A stretch of DNA of 27,145 bases from an uncultured Oscillospiraceae bacterium (GCA_934630495.1 CAKTVW010000031.1:1-27145); one strand, 5' to 3'. Counted from the first letter of the stretch, positions 7,248 through 17,700 are shown. A program made the numbers and translations. The notes: generated by a model not told the origin, from the sequence alone.

Positions 7248-7263
7248 CGGGAGGGAGACACGG

Positions 7264-7929
7264 ATGAACATTGACTTTCATGCGCATATTCTCCCCGGCG
7301 CGGACCACGGCAGCGCAAGTCTGAAAACCTCTCTGGAGCAGCTTGCGCTGGCGAAGGCGGCGGGGATCGACCTGATCGTCGCCACGCCGCATTTCTACCC
7401 GCAGCATGAGTCTGTCGAGGAATTTCTTGCGCGGCGAAGACAGTGCGCCGCGCGGCTGCACGACGCCGCCAAGGACACACCGCAGATTCTGGTCGGCGGC
7501 GAGATCCAGCTTTGCAGCGGTCTGCACCATATCGACGCGCTGGAGCAGCTCTGCATCGAGGGGACGAACGTTCTGCTTCTGGAGCTTCCGCCCGCGTTTT
7601 CCATGCGGGCGATGACCCCGACCTTTGAAGCGCTTCTCTACGAATGCAAGCTGCGCGTCGTGCTGGCGCACATCGACCGCTACGATCCAGACGTCATCAA
7701 TTCTCTGCTGGACGCGGGGTTCCTCGCGCAGCTCAATGCGTCGGCGTTCTGCCGTCTGCGCGGAAGACGGCGCTGCCTGAACTGGGCGGCTGACGAGTCG
7801 ATCGTGGCGCTGGGCAGCGATATTCACGGCGTTTCGGTCGGCTACCGCGAATTTAACGAGGCGAAGCGCCGTCTCGGTGCGGACTACGCCGCCGTCATGC
7901 GGCGCACGCAAAAGCTTTTGAACCGATAA
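7264..7929 (+). CDS. CpsB/YwqE-type PHP-family tyrosine phosphatase
   Basis: The start is ATG 7264 after GGGAGGGAGA; a longer frame upstream overlaps the kinase and is not the gene. The product has 221 residues. It carries PHP-fold metal ligands in order: HAH (His6, His8), TPHF (His43), GGEIQL (Glu80), LAHIDRY (His136) and SDIHG (Asp186, His188). Such enzymes remove phosphate from the tyrosine tail of the partner kinase. It is somewhat shorter than typical YwqE, and the usual ILPGIDDG loop reads ILPGADHG, with a His in place of the second Asp. The other ligands are present, so it is probably active. It closes the three-gene operon. Confidence 0.9.
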   Translation: MNIDFHAHILPGADHGSASLKTSLEQLALAKAAGIDLIVATPHFYPQHESVEEFLARRRQCAARLHDAAKDTPQILVGGEIQLCSGLHHIDALEQLCIEGTNVLLLELPPAFSMRAMTPTFEALLYECKLRVVLAHIDRYDPDVINSLLDAGFLAQLNASAFCRLRGRRRCLNWAADESIVALGSDIHGVSVGYREFNEAKRRLGADYAAVMRRTQKLLNR

Positions 7930-7935
7930 AAGAAC

Positions 7936-7971
7936 GATCCCCGAGCGTGTGTCTTTACACGTTCGGGGGTC
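7936..7971 (+). terminator. Intrinsic terminator of the tyrosine-kinase operon
   Basis: GATCCCCGAGCGTGT (7936-7950) pairs with ACACGTTCGGGGGTC (7957-7971) with two G-U pairs and the loop GTCTTT, followed by GGTTTCT. It begins six bases after the phosphatase stop. Confidence 0.75.
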
Positions 7972-8015
7972 GGTTTCTATAGGGCCGCCGCGCGGCGGCT
8001 GCCAATTCAATGTGC

Positions 8016-8045
8016 AGCGTGTCGAAAACCCCTTTTCGGCACGCT
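8016..8045. repeat. Perfect 13-bp hairpin in the intergenic gap
   Basis: AGCGTGTCGAAAA (8016-8028) pairs with TTTTCGGCACGCT (8033-8045), including one G-U pair, around CCCC. It has no clean T-run on either side. It may help end transcription coming from either neighbour. The rest of 7972-8078 shows only a GCCGCCGCGCGGCGGC palindrome at about 7984. Confidence 0.5.
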
Positions 8046-8078
8046 GACAGGCTGAACATTTTCAATGTGGATGATCGG

Positions 8079-8250
8079 TGCTAAGGCAGCACCGCATAAT
8101 TCAGCGAGAGCATTCGGCGAGAGATTTTTTGTCGGGCCAAGGTTTGAAAAGCGCAGGAATACTCTGTGTATTTCAAACTTTTCAAACCGCTGGATCGGCG
8201 AAAAATATCCGGCGAAGGCGGAAAGTGCAATTATGCGGTGTTGCCCTAAG
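8079..8250. mobile_element. MITE-like foldback element abutting the glyA stop codon
   Basis: The left end TAAGGCAGCACCGCATAATT (8082-8101) and the right end AATTATGCGGTGTTGCCCTA (8229-8248) are inverted repeats with few mismatches. Inside, GGTTTGAAAAG (8141-8151) is the exact reverse complement of CTTTTCAAACC (8178-8188). The intermediate parts are also loosely complementary, so the whole 172 bases fold back on themselves. No transposase is encoded. The right end lies two bases from the glyA stop. I see no certain target-site duplication, so 'MITE-like' is inferred from structure. Confidence 0.65.
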
Positions 8251-8252
8251 TG

Positions 8253-9509
8253 TTATTCGTACAGCGGGTACTTCCGCGTCAACTCTGCGACGGCGGCACG
8301 GACCTTTTCCTTCGTGCCTTCAAAATCGGCGGCGGTGTCATAAATGCAGCGGGCAATGACGCGCATATCCGCCTCGCGCATTCCGCGCGTAGTTGCCGCA
8401 GGCGTACCGATGCGCACGCCGCTGGTAACGAAGGGCTTTTCCGGGTCGTCGGGGATCGCGTTTTTGTTGACGGTGATGTGGTTCTCGTCGAGGCGGTGCT
8501 GCAATTCCTTTCCGGTGATGTGCAGCGGGCGCAGATCGGCCAGCATCAAATGATTGTCCGTACCGCCGGAAACCAGATCGAAGCCGTACTCGAGCAAGGC
8601 GTCGGCCAGCGCCCGTGCGTTGCGCACGATCTGATGCGCATACTCGCGGAACTCCGGCTGCATGGCCTCGCGCAGGCAGATCGCCTTCGCCGCGATCACA
8701 TGCATCAGCGGACCGCCCTGTGTTCCGGGGAATACGGCGGAATTGATCTTCTTGGCGAACTCCTCGCGGCCCATAATCATGCCGCCGCGCGGGCCGCGCA
8801 GCGTTTTGTGCGTGGTGGTGGTGACGATATCGGCATAGGGCACGGGACTCATGTGCACGCCGCCGGCGACCAGACCGGCAATGTGCGCCATGTCGACCAT
8901 GAGCAGAGCGCCGTGGCGATGGGCGATATCGGCAAATTTTTCAAAATCGATCGCGCGCGGATAGGCGGACGCGCCCGCCACGACCAGCTTGGGCCGGTGC
9001 AGCTTGACCAGCCGCTCCACCTCGTCGTAATCGATGCGCCCCGTCGCAGGATCGACGCCGTAAGAAACGGCGTGATAGAGCTTGCCGGACTGGTTGGCGG
9101 AGGCGCCGTGCGTCAGATGGCCGCCGTTTGCAAGGCTCATGCCGAGGATCGTATCGCCGGGCTGAAGGAGCGCCGCATAGACCGCCAGATTTGCCTGTGC
9201 GCCGCTGTGCGGCTGGACATTGACAAATTCCGCGCCGAACAGCGCTTTTGCGCGCTCGATGGCCAGCCGCTCCACCTCGTCGACGACCTCACAGCCGCCG
9301 TAGTAACGCTTGGCGGGCAGGCCCTCGGCATATTTATTGGTCAGTACGGTGCCCATGCAGGCAATGACCGCGGGCGAAGCGATGTTCTCCGACGCGATCA
9401 GCTCGATGTTGCGGCGCTGACGGTCCAGCTCACCCTGTAAAAGTGCGCCGACCTCGCTGTCAAACCGCGAAACAAATTCGATATTCGGGGCCAGTTCATG
9501 CAGCTCCAT
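8253..9509 (-). CDS. glyA: Serine hydroxymethyltransferase
   Basis: The 418-residue cytosolic PLP enzyme interconverts serine plus tetrahydrofolate with glycine plus methylene-tetrahydrofolate. Visible signatures are ELIASENIASP near the N-terminus, the YAEGLPAKRYYGGCE substrate/cofactor loop (60-74) and TTTTHKTLRGPRGG with the PLP-binding Lys235. I start at the ATG whose complement is 9507-9509, because AAAGGAGG stands just before it; the in-frame extension upstream runs into a terminator stem. The gene stands alone behind a tandem glycine riboswitch, so its expression should follow cellular glycine. Length and motifs are normal. Confidence 0.96.
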   Translation of the reverse strand: MELHELAPNIEFVSRFDSEVGALLQGELDRQRRNIELIASENIASPAVIACMGTVLTNKYAEGLPAKRYYGGCEVVDEVERLAIERAKALFGAEFVNVQPHSGAQANLAVYAALLQPGDTILGMSLANGGHLTHGASANQSGKLYHAVSYGVDPATGRIDYDEVERLVKLHRPKLVVAGASAYPRAIDFEKFADIAHRHGALLMVDMAHIAGLVAGGVHMSPVPYADIVTTTTHKTLRGPRGGMIMGREEFAKKINSAVFPGTQGGPLMHVIAAKAICLREAMQPEFREYAHQIVRNARALADALLEYGFDLVSGGTDNHLMLADLRPLHITGKELQHRLDENHITVNKNAIPDDPEKPFVTSGVRIGTPAATTRGMREADMRVIARCIYDTAADFEGTKEKVRAAVAELTRKYPLYE

Positions 9510-9535
9510 GGAAAATTCCTCCTTTGGGATACAAT

Positions 9536-9568
9536 AAAAAAAGAGTGCAGCCAATTCCGGCGACACTC
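9536..9568 (-). terminator. Riboswitch expression-platform terminator before glyA
   Basis: Read on the minus strand, GAGTG...GCC GGAATT GGC...CACTC forms a stem and is followed by seven T (complement of 9536-9542). It lies between the glycine aptamers and the glyA ribosome binding site, where a ligand-controlled terminator is expected. Confidence 0.7.
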
Positions 9569-9599
9569 ATACAGATACTCCACGGGAAGCGTGGAATGT

Positions 9600-9765
9600 T
9601 CCTCTGTCCTTTTGCCTGAGAGATTCGGCTGACGCCTTGCACCTTCGGCACTCAAAAATGAGCTTCTCCAGAGATCCCCTCCGCAGCTCGGTCTTGGATT
9701 CCTGAGAGTTTTGCTCCTTCGGAGGGCCGCTGAGGCCGCTTTCCCGAGCCGTTTCGACGGGCTTA
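9600..9765 (-). promoter_or_regulatory. Tandem glycine riboswitch
   Basis: The minus-strand leader of glyA holds two gcvT-type aptamers. The first runs from about CGGGAAAGCGGC through GGAGCAAAACTCTCAGG. The second runs from GTGCCGAAGGTGCAAG through AATCTCTCAGGCAAAAGGACAG. The paired 'CTCTCAGG' cores and the GGACAGAGG closing segment are characteristic of the class. Tandem glycine riboswitches usually switch genes on when glycine is plentiful. The terminator just downstream fits an on-switch by antitermination, but the direction of control is inferred. Confidence 0.92.
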
Positions 9766-9780
9766 TTTCTTTGTAAGCTT

Positions 9781-9808
9781 ATTATATCGGTTTTTCGACA
9801 AAACGCAA
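9781..9808 (-). promoter_or_regulatory. Promoter of the riboswitch-glyA transcript
   Basis: On the minus strand TTGCGT (complement of 9803-9808), a 16-base spacer and a consensus TATAAT (complement of 9781-9786) stand shortly before the first aptamer. Confidence 0.65.
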
Positions 9809-9830
9809 CCGATTTTTTGCAAAAACATTC

Positions 9831-9857
9831 TGCACAAAATTCACTGATTTTTGTGCA
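9831..9857 (-). terminator. Terminator for the fem-alr transcript
   Basis: TGCACAAAA (9831-9839) and TTTTGTGCA (9849-9857) form a perfect 9-bp stem. Read on the minus strand the hairpin is followed by GAATGTTTTT. It lies between the racemase stop and the glyA promoter. Confidence 0.55.
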
Positions 9858-9941
9858 AATCAAACAAATGCGGCATTTCAAATGTCGAATTTGCAGGGAA
9901 AATTTGGAATACGCGCCTTGTGCAGAGCGCCGCGCGGCGCG

Positions 9942-11027
9942 TTATCGGAAACGGACGGGCATTCCCTTTTGATGCAGAGGATTGACCTGCACGATCACGG
10001 GGTCGCCCCGCTTGCAGTCCAGACCCGTCACGTCCACCGCGCAGTGCAGCATCCCGATCGCGCCGATCACACGGCAGGTCCTGCCGTTGATGCTGACCGT
10101 CGTGTACGGGCGGCGAAGCAGCTTTTTCAGATCGGAGAGACACGCACGAAGACAGAAGGAGGCTTTGCTCATGTCGGCCTGCGCCCTGACGTTCAGTCCG
10201 TGGTACCAGCCCACCGGGACGATCGCCACGCGTGTATCCTCCTTTGCCCGCCAGAGCGCGGCGTAGCCGGTCGTATGCCCCGCTGTCAGCAGGCGAAGCT
10301 CCTCGATCTCACTGCGCACATAGCCGACGGGACGGAGCTTGGTAGAGAAGGGCATCCGTCCGATCAGCGCCGAGCCGAGACGGACGCCGTCGCAGTACAT
10401 TTCCGGATGGCGGAAGAAGGCGCCCGAGTTGCAGCAATGCACCGTTCCCGTCTCAAAGCCCATTTCGCGGAGCTGACCGAGCACGGCCTGAAACGCGGCA
10501 AACTCCTGCCGTGTCAGCTTTTTATCACTTAATGCGCAATTAAAGTGCGTATAGACGCCTTTGACGGCAAGGTGCTTTTTCTCGCGGTAGATCGCCGTCA
10601 GGCAGGCGATCTCCTCGGGCAAGAAACCGTAGCGGCCCATGCCGGTGTCGATCTTGAGATGCACCTCGGCAGGCTCGGAGCGCTGCTGTGCCAGCTCGTC
10701 GATCCGCTGCGCGGCCTCCCACGAGCCGACCGTCAGGATCACGCGCAGGTCAAGCAGACGCGCCAGCTCCTCGGGGTCGGTCACGGAGCGGAGCATCAGA
10801 ATTTGTGCGTCTGCAAAGCCGTTTTCGCGGAGAAGCTCGGCCTCTCGCCGTTCCGTAACGCAGAAACGGTCGATCCCGTGCGCCGCAAGCTCCTGCGCCA
10901 GCGGCAGAACGCCCAGCCCGTAGCCGTCTCCCTTGACGACGGCCCAGATCGGTACGCCATGCGCCATTTCCTTCAGCAGCTCGATGTTCTGCGCCAGCAG
11001 CTCGCGCTCAACCACATATTCATTCAT
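9942..11027 (-). CDS. Divergent alanine racemase-family PLP enzyme
   Basis: The 361-residue product has the alanine racemase barrel: PLP lysine in WAVVKGDGYGLG (Lys32), KIDTGMGRYG (125-134) and GVRLGSALIG. In the C-terminal domain the usual GYADG loop, whose Tyr is the second catalytic base, reads GWYHG (273-277). The usual GRICMDQ motif reads GAIGMLHCAVD (322-332). The final residues of standard racemases are also replaced. It could be a racemase with shifted catalytic groups, a racemase for another amino acid, or a non-racemase PLP protein. It starts four bases after the FemAB-family gene, so a cell-wall role is likely. I leave the symbol blank because of the altered active site. Confidence 0.8.
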   Translation of the reverse strand: MNEYVVERELLAQNIELLKEMAHGVPIWAVVKGDGYGLGVLPLAQELAAHGIDRFCVTERREAELLRENGFADAQILMLRSVTDPEELARLLDLRVILTVGSWEAAQRIDELAQQRSEPAEVHLKIDTGMGRYGFLPEEIACLTAIYREKKHLAVKGVYTHFNCALSDKKLTRQEFAAFQAVLGQLREMGFETGTVHCCNSGAFFRHPEMYCDGVRLGSALIGRMPFSTKLRPVGYVRSEIEELRLLTAGHTTGYAALWRAKEDTRVAIVPVGWYHGLNVRAQADMSKASFCLRACLSDLKKLLRRPYTTVSINGRTCRVIGAIGMLHCAVDVTGLDCKRGDPVIVQVNPLHQKGMPVRFR

Positions 11028-11031
11028 AGCT

Positions 11032-12102
11032 TCAGGCTTCCTTTTTGCCTCTGTTTTTTATCATATAGAGCTTTGCGGCAAGCCCCTTATAGGCCAGACT
11101 GCCCTTTTCCGCAATGAAGTAGGCCGCCTTGTTGATCACATAGTCGTACTCTCCGACAAATTCCGTGAACTCGCCGCGGAAGCCCTGCTTGAAGCGGTAC
11201 AGGCCGTAATGGGGGTTGTCCTCCGATACGTCGCCCGAAACACCGCGGAAATCATAGACCCGGCTGCCGGACTCGATCGCCCAGCAGATCATGTTCCATT
11301 GCAGCAGATAATTCGGCATCAGGTTGCGGTGCTCGTTGGAGCTTGCGCCGTAGAGATACCAGACCTTGTCGCCGTAGTTGATCGCCAGTGTGCCGGCAAT
11401 GGGCTTTCCCTCGTGGAACGCCATGTAAAGCCGCGCGTGCTCGCCCAGATTGTCCAGCATCGCGGCAAAATACTCCGCCGGGCGGGTGGCAAAGTTGTCG
11501 CGGACGCCCGTTTCGACCATGATGCGCGTGAAATCGGGCACCATTTCCTTGCCGCAGATGCGCACCTCCACGCCCTTCTTCACCGCAAGGCGGATGTTGT
11601 AGCGCCATTTCTGATGGAACGACGCCAGCATTTCCTCCTCATTGCGGCCGTTGAGGTAGAGACGGAACACATAGCGCGGCTGGATGGCCTCGAAATTTTT
11701 GCCGGTGTGGCGGCTGCGGAAGCCGTTGTCGGTCAGCATTTTTTCAAACGCCGTATCGCTCGACGGGACGTCCGGGTCGATTTTGATGACATACGCCTTT
11801 TCGCTGCGGGCCAGCTCCTTGGCCGCCTGCATCAGCTCGGCGAACGTTTCGCGGTCGTCGAGGTCGCAGACGGGGCCTCGGCAGGCGTAGAGCATATTTT
11901 TGTGAATGATCGGCATTTTACGGATCAGGAAGGCAATGCTGCCCTTGATCCGACCGTTTTCGCCGCGGCAGACAAGCGCCTTCCAGCGCCAAGCCGGTTT
12001 CTGCTTTGCCCACAGGCTGCTCTGTGCAAAATGGCCCTTGGGGTGGCTCTGGACAAACGCCTCGTACTCCGCGAGACTGCTATTCGTAACAAGCTCCGTC
12101 AT
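11032..12102 (-). CDS. FemAB/FemX-family peptidoglycan bridge aminoacyltransferase
   Basis: The 356-residue protein carries FemAB-family blocks: GHFAQSSLWAKQK near the start, the central FHQKWRYNIRLAVKKGVEV segment, RLYMAFHEGKPIAGTLAINYG, and GSRVYDFRGVSGD with the glycine-rich end of the second acetyltransferase-like fold. Such enzymes use aminoacyl-tRNA to add residues to the stem peptide of lipid II. I start at the ATG complementary to 12100-12102, because CGGAG lies nine bases upstream; the nearby ATG at MYR sits against the ribosome binding site. It heads a two-gene transcript with the racemase-like gene. The residue it adds cannot be told from sequence. Confidence 0.88.
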   Translation of the reverse strand: MTELVTNSSLAEYEAFVQSHPKGHFAQSSLWAKQKPAWRWKALVCRGENGRIKGSIAFLIRKMPIIHKNMLYACRGPVCDLDDRETFAELMQAAKELARSEKAYVIKIDPDVPSSDTAFEKMLTDNGFRSRHTGKNFEAIQPRYVFRLYLNGRNEEEMLASFHQKWRYNIRLAVKKGVEVRICGKEMVPDFTRIMVETGVRDNFATRPAEYFAAMLDNLGEHARLYMAFHEGKPIAGTLAINYGDKVWYLYGASSNEHRNLMPNYLLQWNMICWAIESGSRVYDFRGVSGDVSEDNPHYGLYRFKQGFRGEFTEFVGEYDYVINKAAYFIAEKGSLAYKGLAAKLYMIKNRGKKEA

Positions 12103-12138
12103 TCGGTACATCTCCGTTATGCAAAATATTACTGATAT

Positions 12139-12167
12139 AATATAACACAAGCGCCGCCGATTTGCAA
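12139..12167 (-). promoter_or_regulatory. Promoter of the fem-alr operon
   Basis: Minus strand TTGCAA (complement of 12162-12167), a 17-base spacer and TATATT (complement of 12139-12144) stand about 37 bases before the FemAB-family start. Confidence 0.6.
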
Positions 12168-12173
12168 CCGCGC

Positions 12174-12208
12174 AAAAAGAACGCCGCCGCATTTCTGCGC
12201 GGCGGCGT
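12174..12208 (-). terminator. Terminator of the secA-pgeF-lipoprotein operon
   Basis: ACGCCGCCGC (12181-12190) and GCGGCGGCGT (12199-12208) form a 10-bp GC stem. Reading minus, it is followed by TCTTTTT. It sits just upstream of the fem promoter, insulating it. Confidence 0.75.
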
Positions 12209-12242
12209 TTTGGGTGTATGAGCGAGTTTCTAGGCCCGGAGG

Positions 12243-12280
12243 GCGCTTTGCACGGCCCTTAGACGCTGTGCAAGGCCCTT
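12243..12280. repeat. Short tandem and dispersed repeat
   Basis: GCTTTGCACGGCCCTT (12245) is followed at a 20-base period by GCTGTGCAAGGCCCTT (12265). The first copy, extended to GCGCTTTGCACGGCCCTT (18 bases), recurs exactly at 17565-17582 in the secA leader. The function is unknown. Confidence 0.55.
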
Positions 12281-12322
12281 AGATGCTTCAAAGGGGCTTG
12301 AAACTCCGATCGTGTGTCGGCA

Positions 12323-13930
12323 TTACGGCTCCTCGGGCTGCTCGGACGCGGCGTCGGACGATTCGGACGGCTCGTCGGGCGTGTAGGTCTTGTCCGCGTC
12401 GGAGAGGGTGCGGGCCGTGTCGGCATTGCGGAAAACGCAGTCGAGCGCGGGCGTGATCGCGGTCAGCTTTCCGCGCGTGACATAGACGGCATAGCTCTTG
12501 AAGAGCACGGGGCAGATCGGTGCATTCTGCAAAAGCTGCGCGTAAAGATCGTCGTAGCTGCCGGAATTTTTCAGCGCGTCGGTACACAGCGCCGCCAGCG
12601 CCGTGCTGGAGATCGAGCCGTATTGCAGCGCACCGTAGCGCGTGAAAAATTCGCTCAGATCGAACGCGGCGGTCAGCCGCACCTCGGCGTAATACAGATC
12701 AAATTCTCCGGCGTTCAGCCGACTGACGAACGTGTCGCGATCCACGGCGGAGACGCGGAGGTTCAGTCCCTGCGCCGTCAGCGCCTCGGCAATGCGCTCG
12801 GCCGCCGTGACGCGCTTGGTATCCTCGGAGCAGACGAGGAAGATCCCCTCGTAGCCGATATAGTCCTTGGAGGTCAGCACGCCCGAGGCGGACACGGCCT
12901 CGGCAAATTTTCCGGGCGCATAGTCGTATTCCTTGGCAAGCTGGAGATCGTAGAGATCGGATGCCGGATTGCACGGCAGGACGCTTCCGCGCGCGAAGCC
13001 GCCGTATACCTCGTTGCACAGCTTTTCGCGGTTGATGGCATAGGTGACGGCTGTGCGCAGGGTGTTGTTGGCAAAATAACCGCTTCCGAGGTTGAAGCCG
13101 ATGTAGTGCATGACGGTCGTCGGCGCTTCCCACGCCTCGTAATCGCAGCGGTAACCGCCGGAGGCCGAGGAGTTGGGGTCGCAGTAGATCAGGTCGGTGC
13201 CGCCGAACTCAAAGGCGTCGCGCAGATCGTTCGGCGTAACGGCGCTGTTGAGCGGGATCGTCTCGGCGTCGAGCACACACGTTTCGCCCTGCCACCAGCT
13301 ATGGTTCCGCACCAGCGTACCGCCGCGCAGAATGTACGCGCCCGTCCCGACGGGGCTGTCGGATTCGACGGTGGCGGCCTTGACGATCGGCACGTCCAGC
13401 ATCAGCGCAAAATTCTCAAACGGGGTGTCCAGACGGACAATGAGCGTTCGGCTGTCCTGCACGGTCATCCACGCGATATACGACAGCCGCGCCTTGTACA
13501 TCGAGCTTGCCTGCGCCGCCTGGATCGAGGCCAGCACATCGTCGGCCGTCAGGGGCGTGCCGTCGGAGAATTTCGCGGCGGCGGGAAGTGAAAAGGTATA
13601 GGTCAGGCCGCCGTCGGAGACTTGGAAGCTCTCGCACAGCACAGGCTCGGCGCGGAACTTCTCGGACACCACGAACAGGCTCTCGTACAACAGCGAAAAG
13701 AGCGCACGGTTGACCGCGGCGGTGCAGGTATAGGGGTTCATGCCCTGCGCGGGCAGGTAGGACAGGCCAAAGGCGCCGTCCTCGTCCTCGGCGGGCGGCT
13801 CCGTTACCGATTCCGGTTCGGTGGGGTCGGCGGACGGCTCGGTCGGCGCAATGTTATCCGCTGAGCCGGGCGCACAGCCGACCGTCAGCAGCAGCGCCAG
13901 CGTAAGGCAGAGGGCAATCAGCTTTTTCAC
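12323..13930 (-). CDS. Family 5 (peptide/opine type) solute-binding lipoprotein
   Basis: The 535-residue protein begins with a lipoprotein signal (LALLLTVGC, lipidated Cys19) and then a Pro/Glu/Thr-rich linker to about residue 52. The body is a family 5 binding protein with FSDGTPLTADDVLASIQ, VPIVKAA, and VTYAINREKLCNEVYGG, the standard 'A(I/L)(D)R' hinge region. It ends in a low-complexity acidic tail. It should sit on the outer face of the membrane and deliver peptides or similar ligands to an ABC importer. No permease or ATPase gene is nearby. It starts at GTG within the overlapping GTGA of the pgeF stop, so the two are translationally coupled. Its ligand is unknown. Confidence 0.88.
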   Translation of the reverse strand: MKKLIALCLTLALLLTVGCAPGSADNIAPTEPSADPTEPESVTEPPAEDEDGAFGLSYLPAQGMNPYTCTAAVNRALFSLLYESLFVVSEKFRAEPVLCESFQVSDGGLTYTFSLPAAAKFSDGTPLTADDVLASIQAAQASSMYKARLSYIAWMTVQDSRTLIVRLDTPFENFALMLDVPIVKAATVESDSPVGTGAYILRGGTLVRNHSWWQGETCVLDAETIPLNSAVTPNDLRDAFEFGGTDLIYCDPNSSASGGYRCDYEAWEAPTTVMHYIGFNLGSGYFANNTLRTAVTYAINREKLCNEVYGGFARGSVLPCNPASDLYDLQLAKEYDYAPGKFAEAVSASGVLTSKDYIGYEGIFLVCSEDTKRVTAAERIAEALTAQGLNLRVSAVDRDTFVSRLNAGEFDLYYAEVRLTAAFDLSEFFTRYGALQYGSISSTALAALCTDALKNSGSYDDLYAQLLQNAPICPVLFKSYAVYVTRGKLTAITPALDCVFRNADTARTLSDADKTYTPDEPSESSDAASEQPEEP

Positions 13931-14732
13931 AATTCATTTCCTCGCAGCATGATGATCGCCGCCAGCGACCCGCGGTTCCCGCCTACGCGCCGATGCGACC
14001 AGAAGCGGTCGGGACGGCAGGCGGTGCAGTCCTCGGAAACGTCGATCTGCGCCACGCCGGCGCGGTGCAGCCAGAGGACATTGACGGCCTTAAGGTTTAC
14101 ATAATATTTTTGCCCGACGGGACGGATCGCCGCCTCGGCCGCTTTTCCGAGCGCGGCAAGCATTGCCTCGGGGACCTCGGCATCCGTCTCGAAGCAGCAC
14201 GGGCCGATGCACGGCCCAATGGCCGCGCGGATATCCTCCGGGCGGCAGCCGAACTCTCTCTGCATGGCCTCGACAGCCCGCAGAACGATGCCCTTCGCGG
14301 TCCCGCGCCAGCCCGAGTGCACCGCGCCGATCGCTCTGCGCACGGGGTCATAGAGCAGGATCGGCGTACAGTCGGCGGCGAAGACCGTCAGAGCCACGTT
14401 CGGTTCGTCGGTGACCAGCCCGTCGCAGGCATTTTCCACGGGGCGGATCAGGCCGCGCCCGCAGTCGCTCGTTCCGACGCGCTCGATAATATCCGTGTGG
14501 AGCTGCTTGGTGAACACGGTCTGCTTGGGGTCAAAGCCCACGGCCCGTCCGAGAATGCGGTAGTTTTCCAGCACGTTTTTCGGACGGTCGCCGCGATGCG
14601 TCCCCAGATTCAGCGACGCAAGCGCCCCCTCGCTGACCCCGCCGAAGCGGGTGGAAAAGCAGTGCGCGGTGTCCTCCAGCAGCTCGCTGGAGAGATATTC
14701 AAGCGCGCCTTTGCGGTTTACATAAAACGCCA

Positions 14733-14733
<1 letters not shown>
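13927..14733 (-). CDS. pgeF: Laccase-domain purine nucleoside phosphorylase family protein (YfiH/PgeF)
   Basis: The 268-residue cytosolic protein has the family's zinc ligands: His79 in KQLHTD, Cys122 in AADCTPILL and His139 in AVHSGWRGT. It also has FGGVSEG near the start and IGPCIGPCCFE. Members have been described as multicopper-like oxidases, as peptidoglycan-editing factors and as purine nucleoside phosphorylases/adenosine deaminases, so the physiological role is not settled by sequence. Its ATG shares one base with the secA stop (TAATG) and its stop overlaps the next start. Translation of the three genes is therefore linked. Confidence 0.9.
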
Positions 14734-17462
<2,729 letters not shown>

Positions 17463-17488
17463 GAGAGATGTCCTTTCATTCGTTGATT

Positions 17489-17548
17489 TCATACGGAAGC
17501 CGATGAAAGCTGCTTTTGCCGCCGCAGGAGCGGCGCGGGCTTCGTATG
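17489..17548 (-). promoter_or_regulatory. Stem-loop in the secA 5' leader
   Basis: CATACGGAAGCC (17489-17500) pairs with GGGCTTCGTATG (17537-17548) with one bulge. Inside it CCGC and GCGG near 17523-17533 pair again. It lies between the likely promoter and the secA ribosome binding site, leaving the site itself free. I find no convincing SecM-like leader peptide. A regulatory role is inference. Confidence 0.45.
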
Positions 17549-17631
17549 AGACGCTTTTCCGGCCGCGCTTTGCACGGCCCTTGGTTGCTGTAAAAGCTCT
17601 GAATATTAAGAATCAGAAATTGATATCAGAT

Positions 17632-17659
17632 ATTGTATCACACTTTTGTGCGTAAAAAA
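17632..17659 (-). promoter_or_regulatory. Possible secA promoter
   Basis: A minus-strand TACAAT (complement of 17632-17637) is preceded by a T-rich stretch (complement of 17654-17660) in place of a clear -35. The transcript would have a leader of about 165 bases containing the stem-loop. Confidence 0.4.
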
Positions 17660-17700
17660 AGCAGAGAATGCAAATGCTTACAGAAAATTCAAATTTGCCC

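Noticed and set aside
8250..9440. 396-codon plus-strand frame over glyA
   Set aside because: It is antisense to a textbook SHMT; codon periodicity of the real gene keeps the opposite frame open.
12314..13591. 425-codon plus-strand frame opposite the binding lipoprotein
   Set aside because: It is a shadow frame; the minus-strand protein has a lipobox and family motifs.
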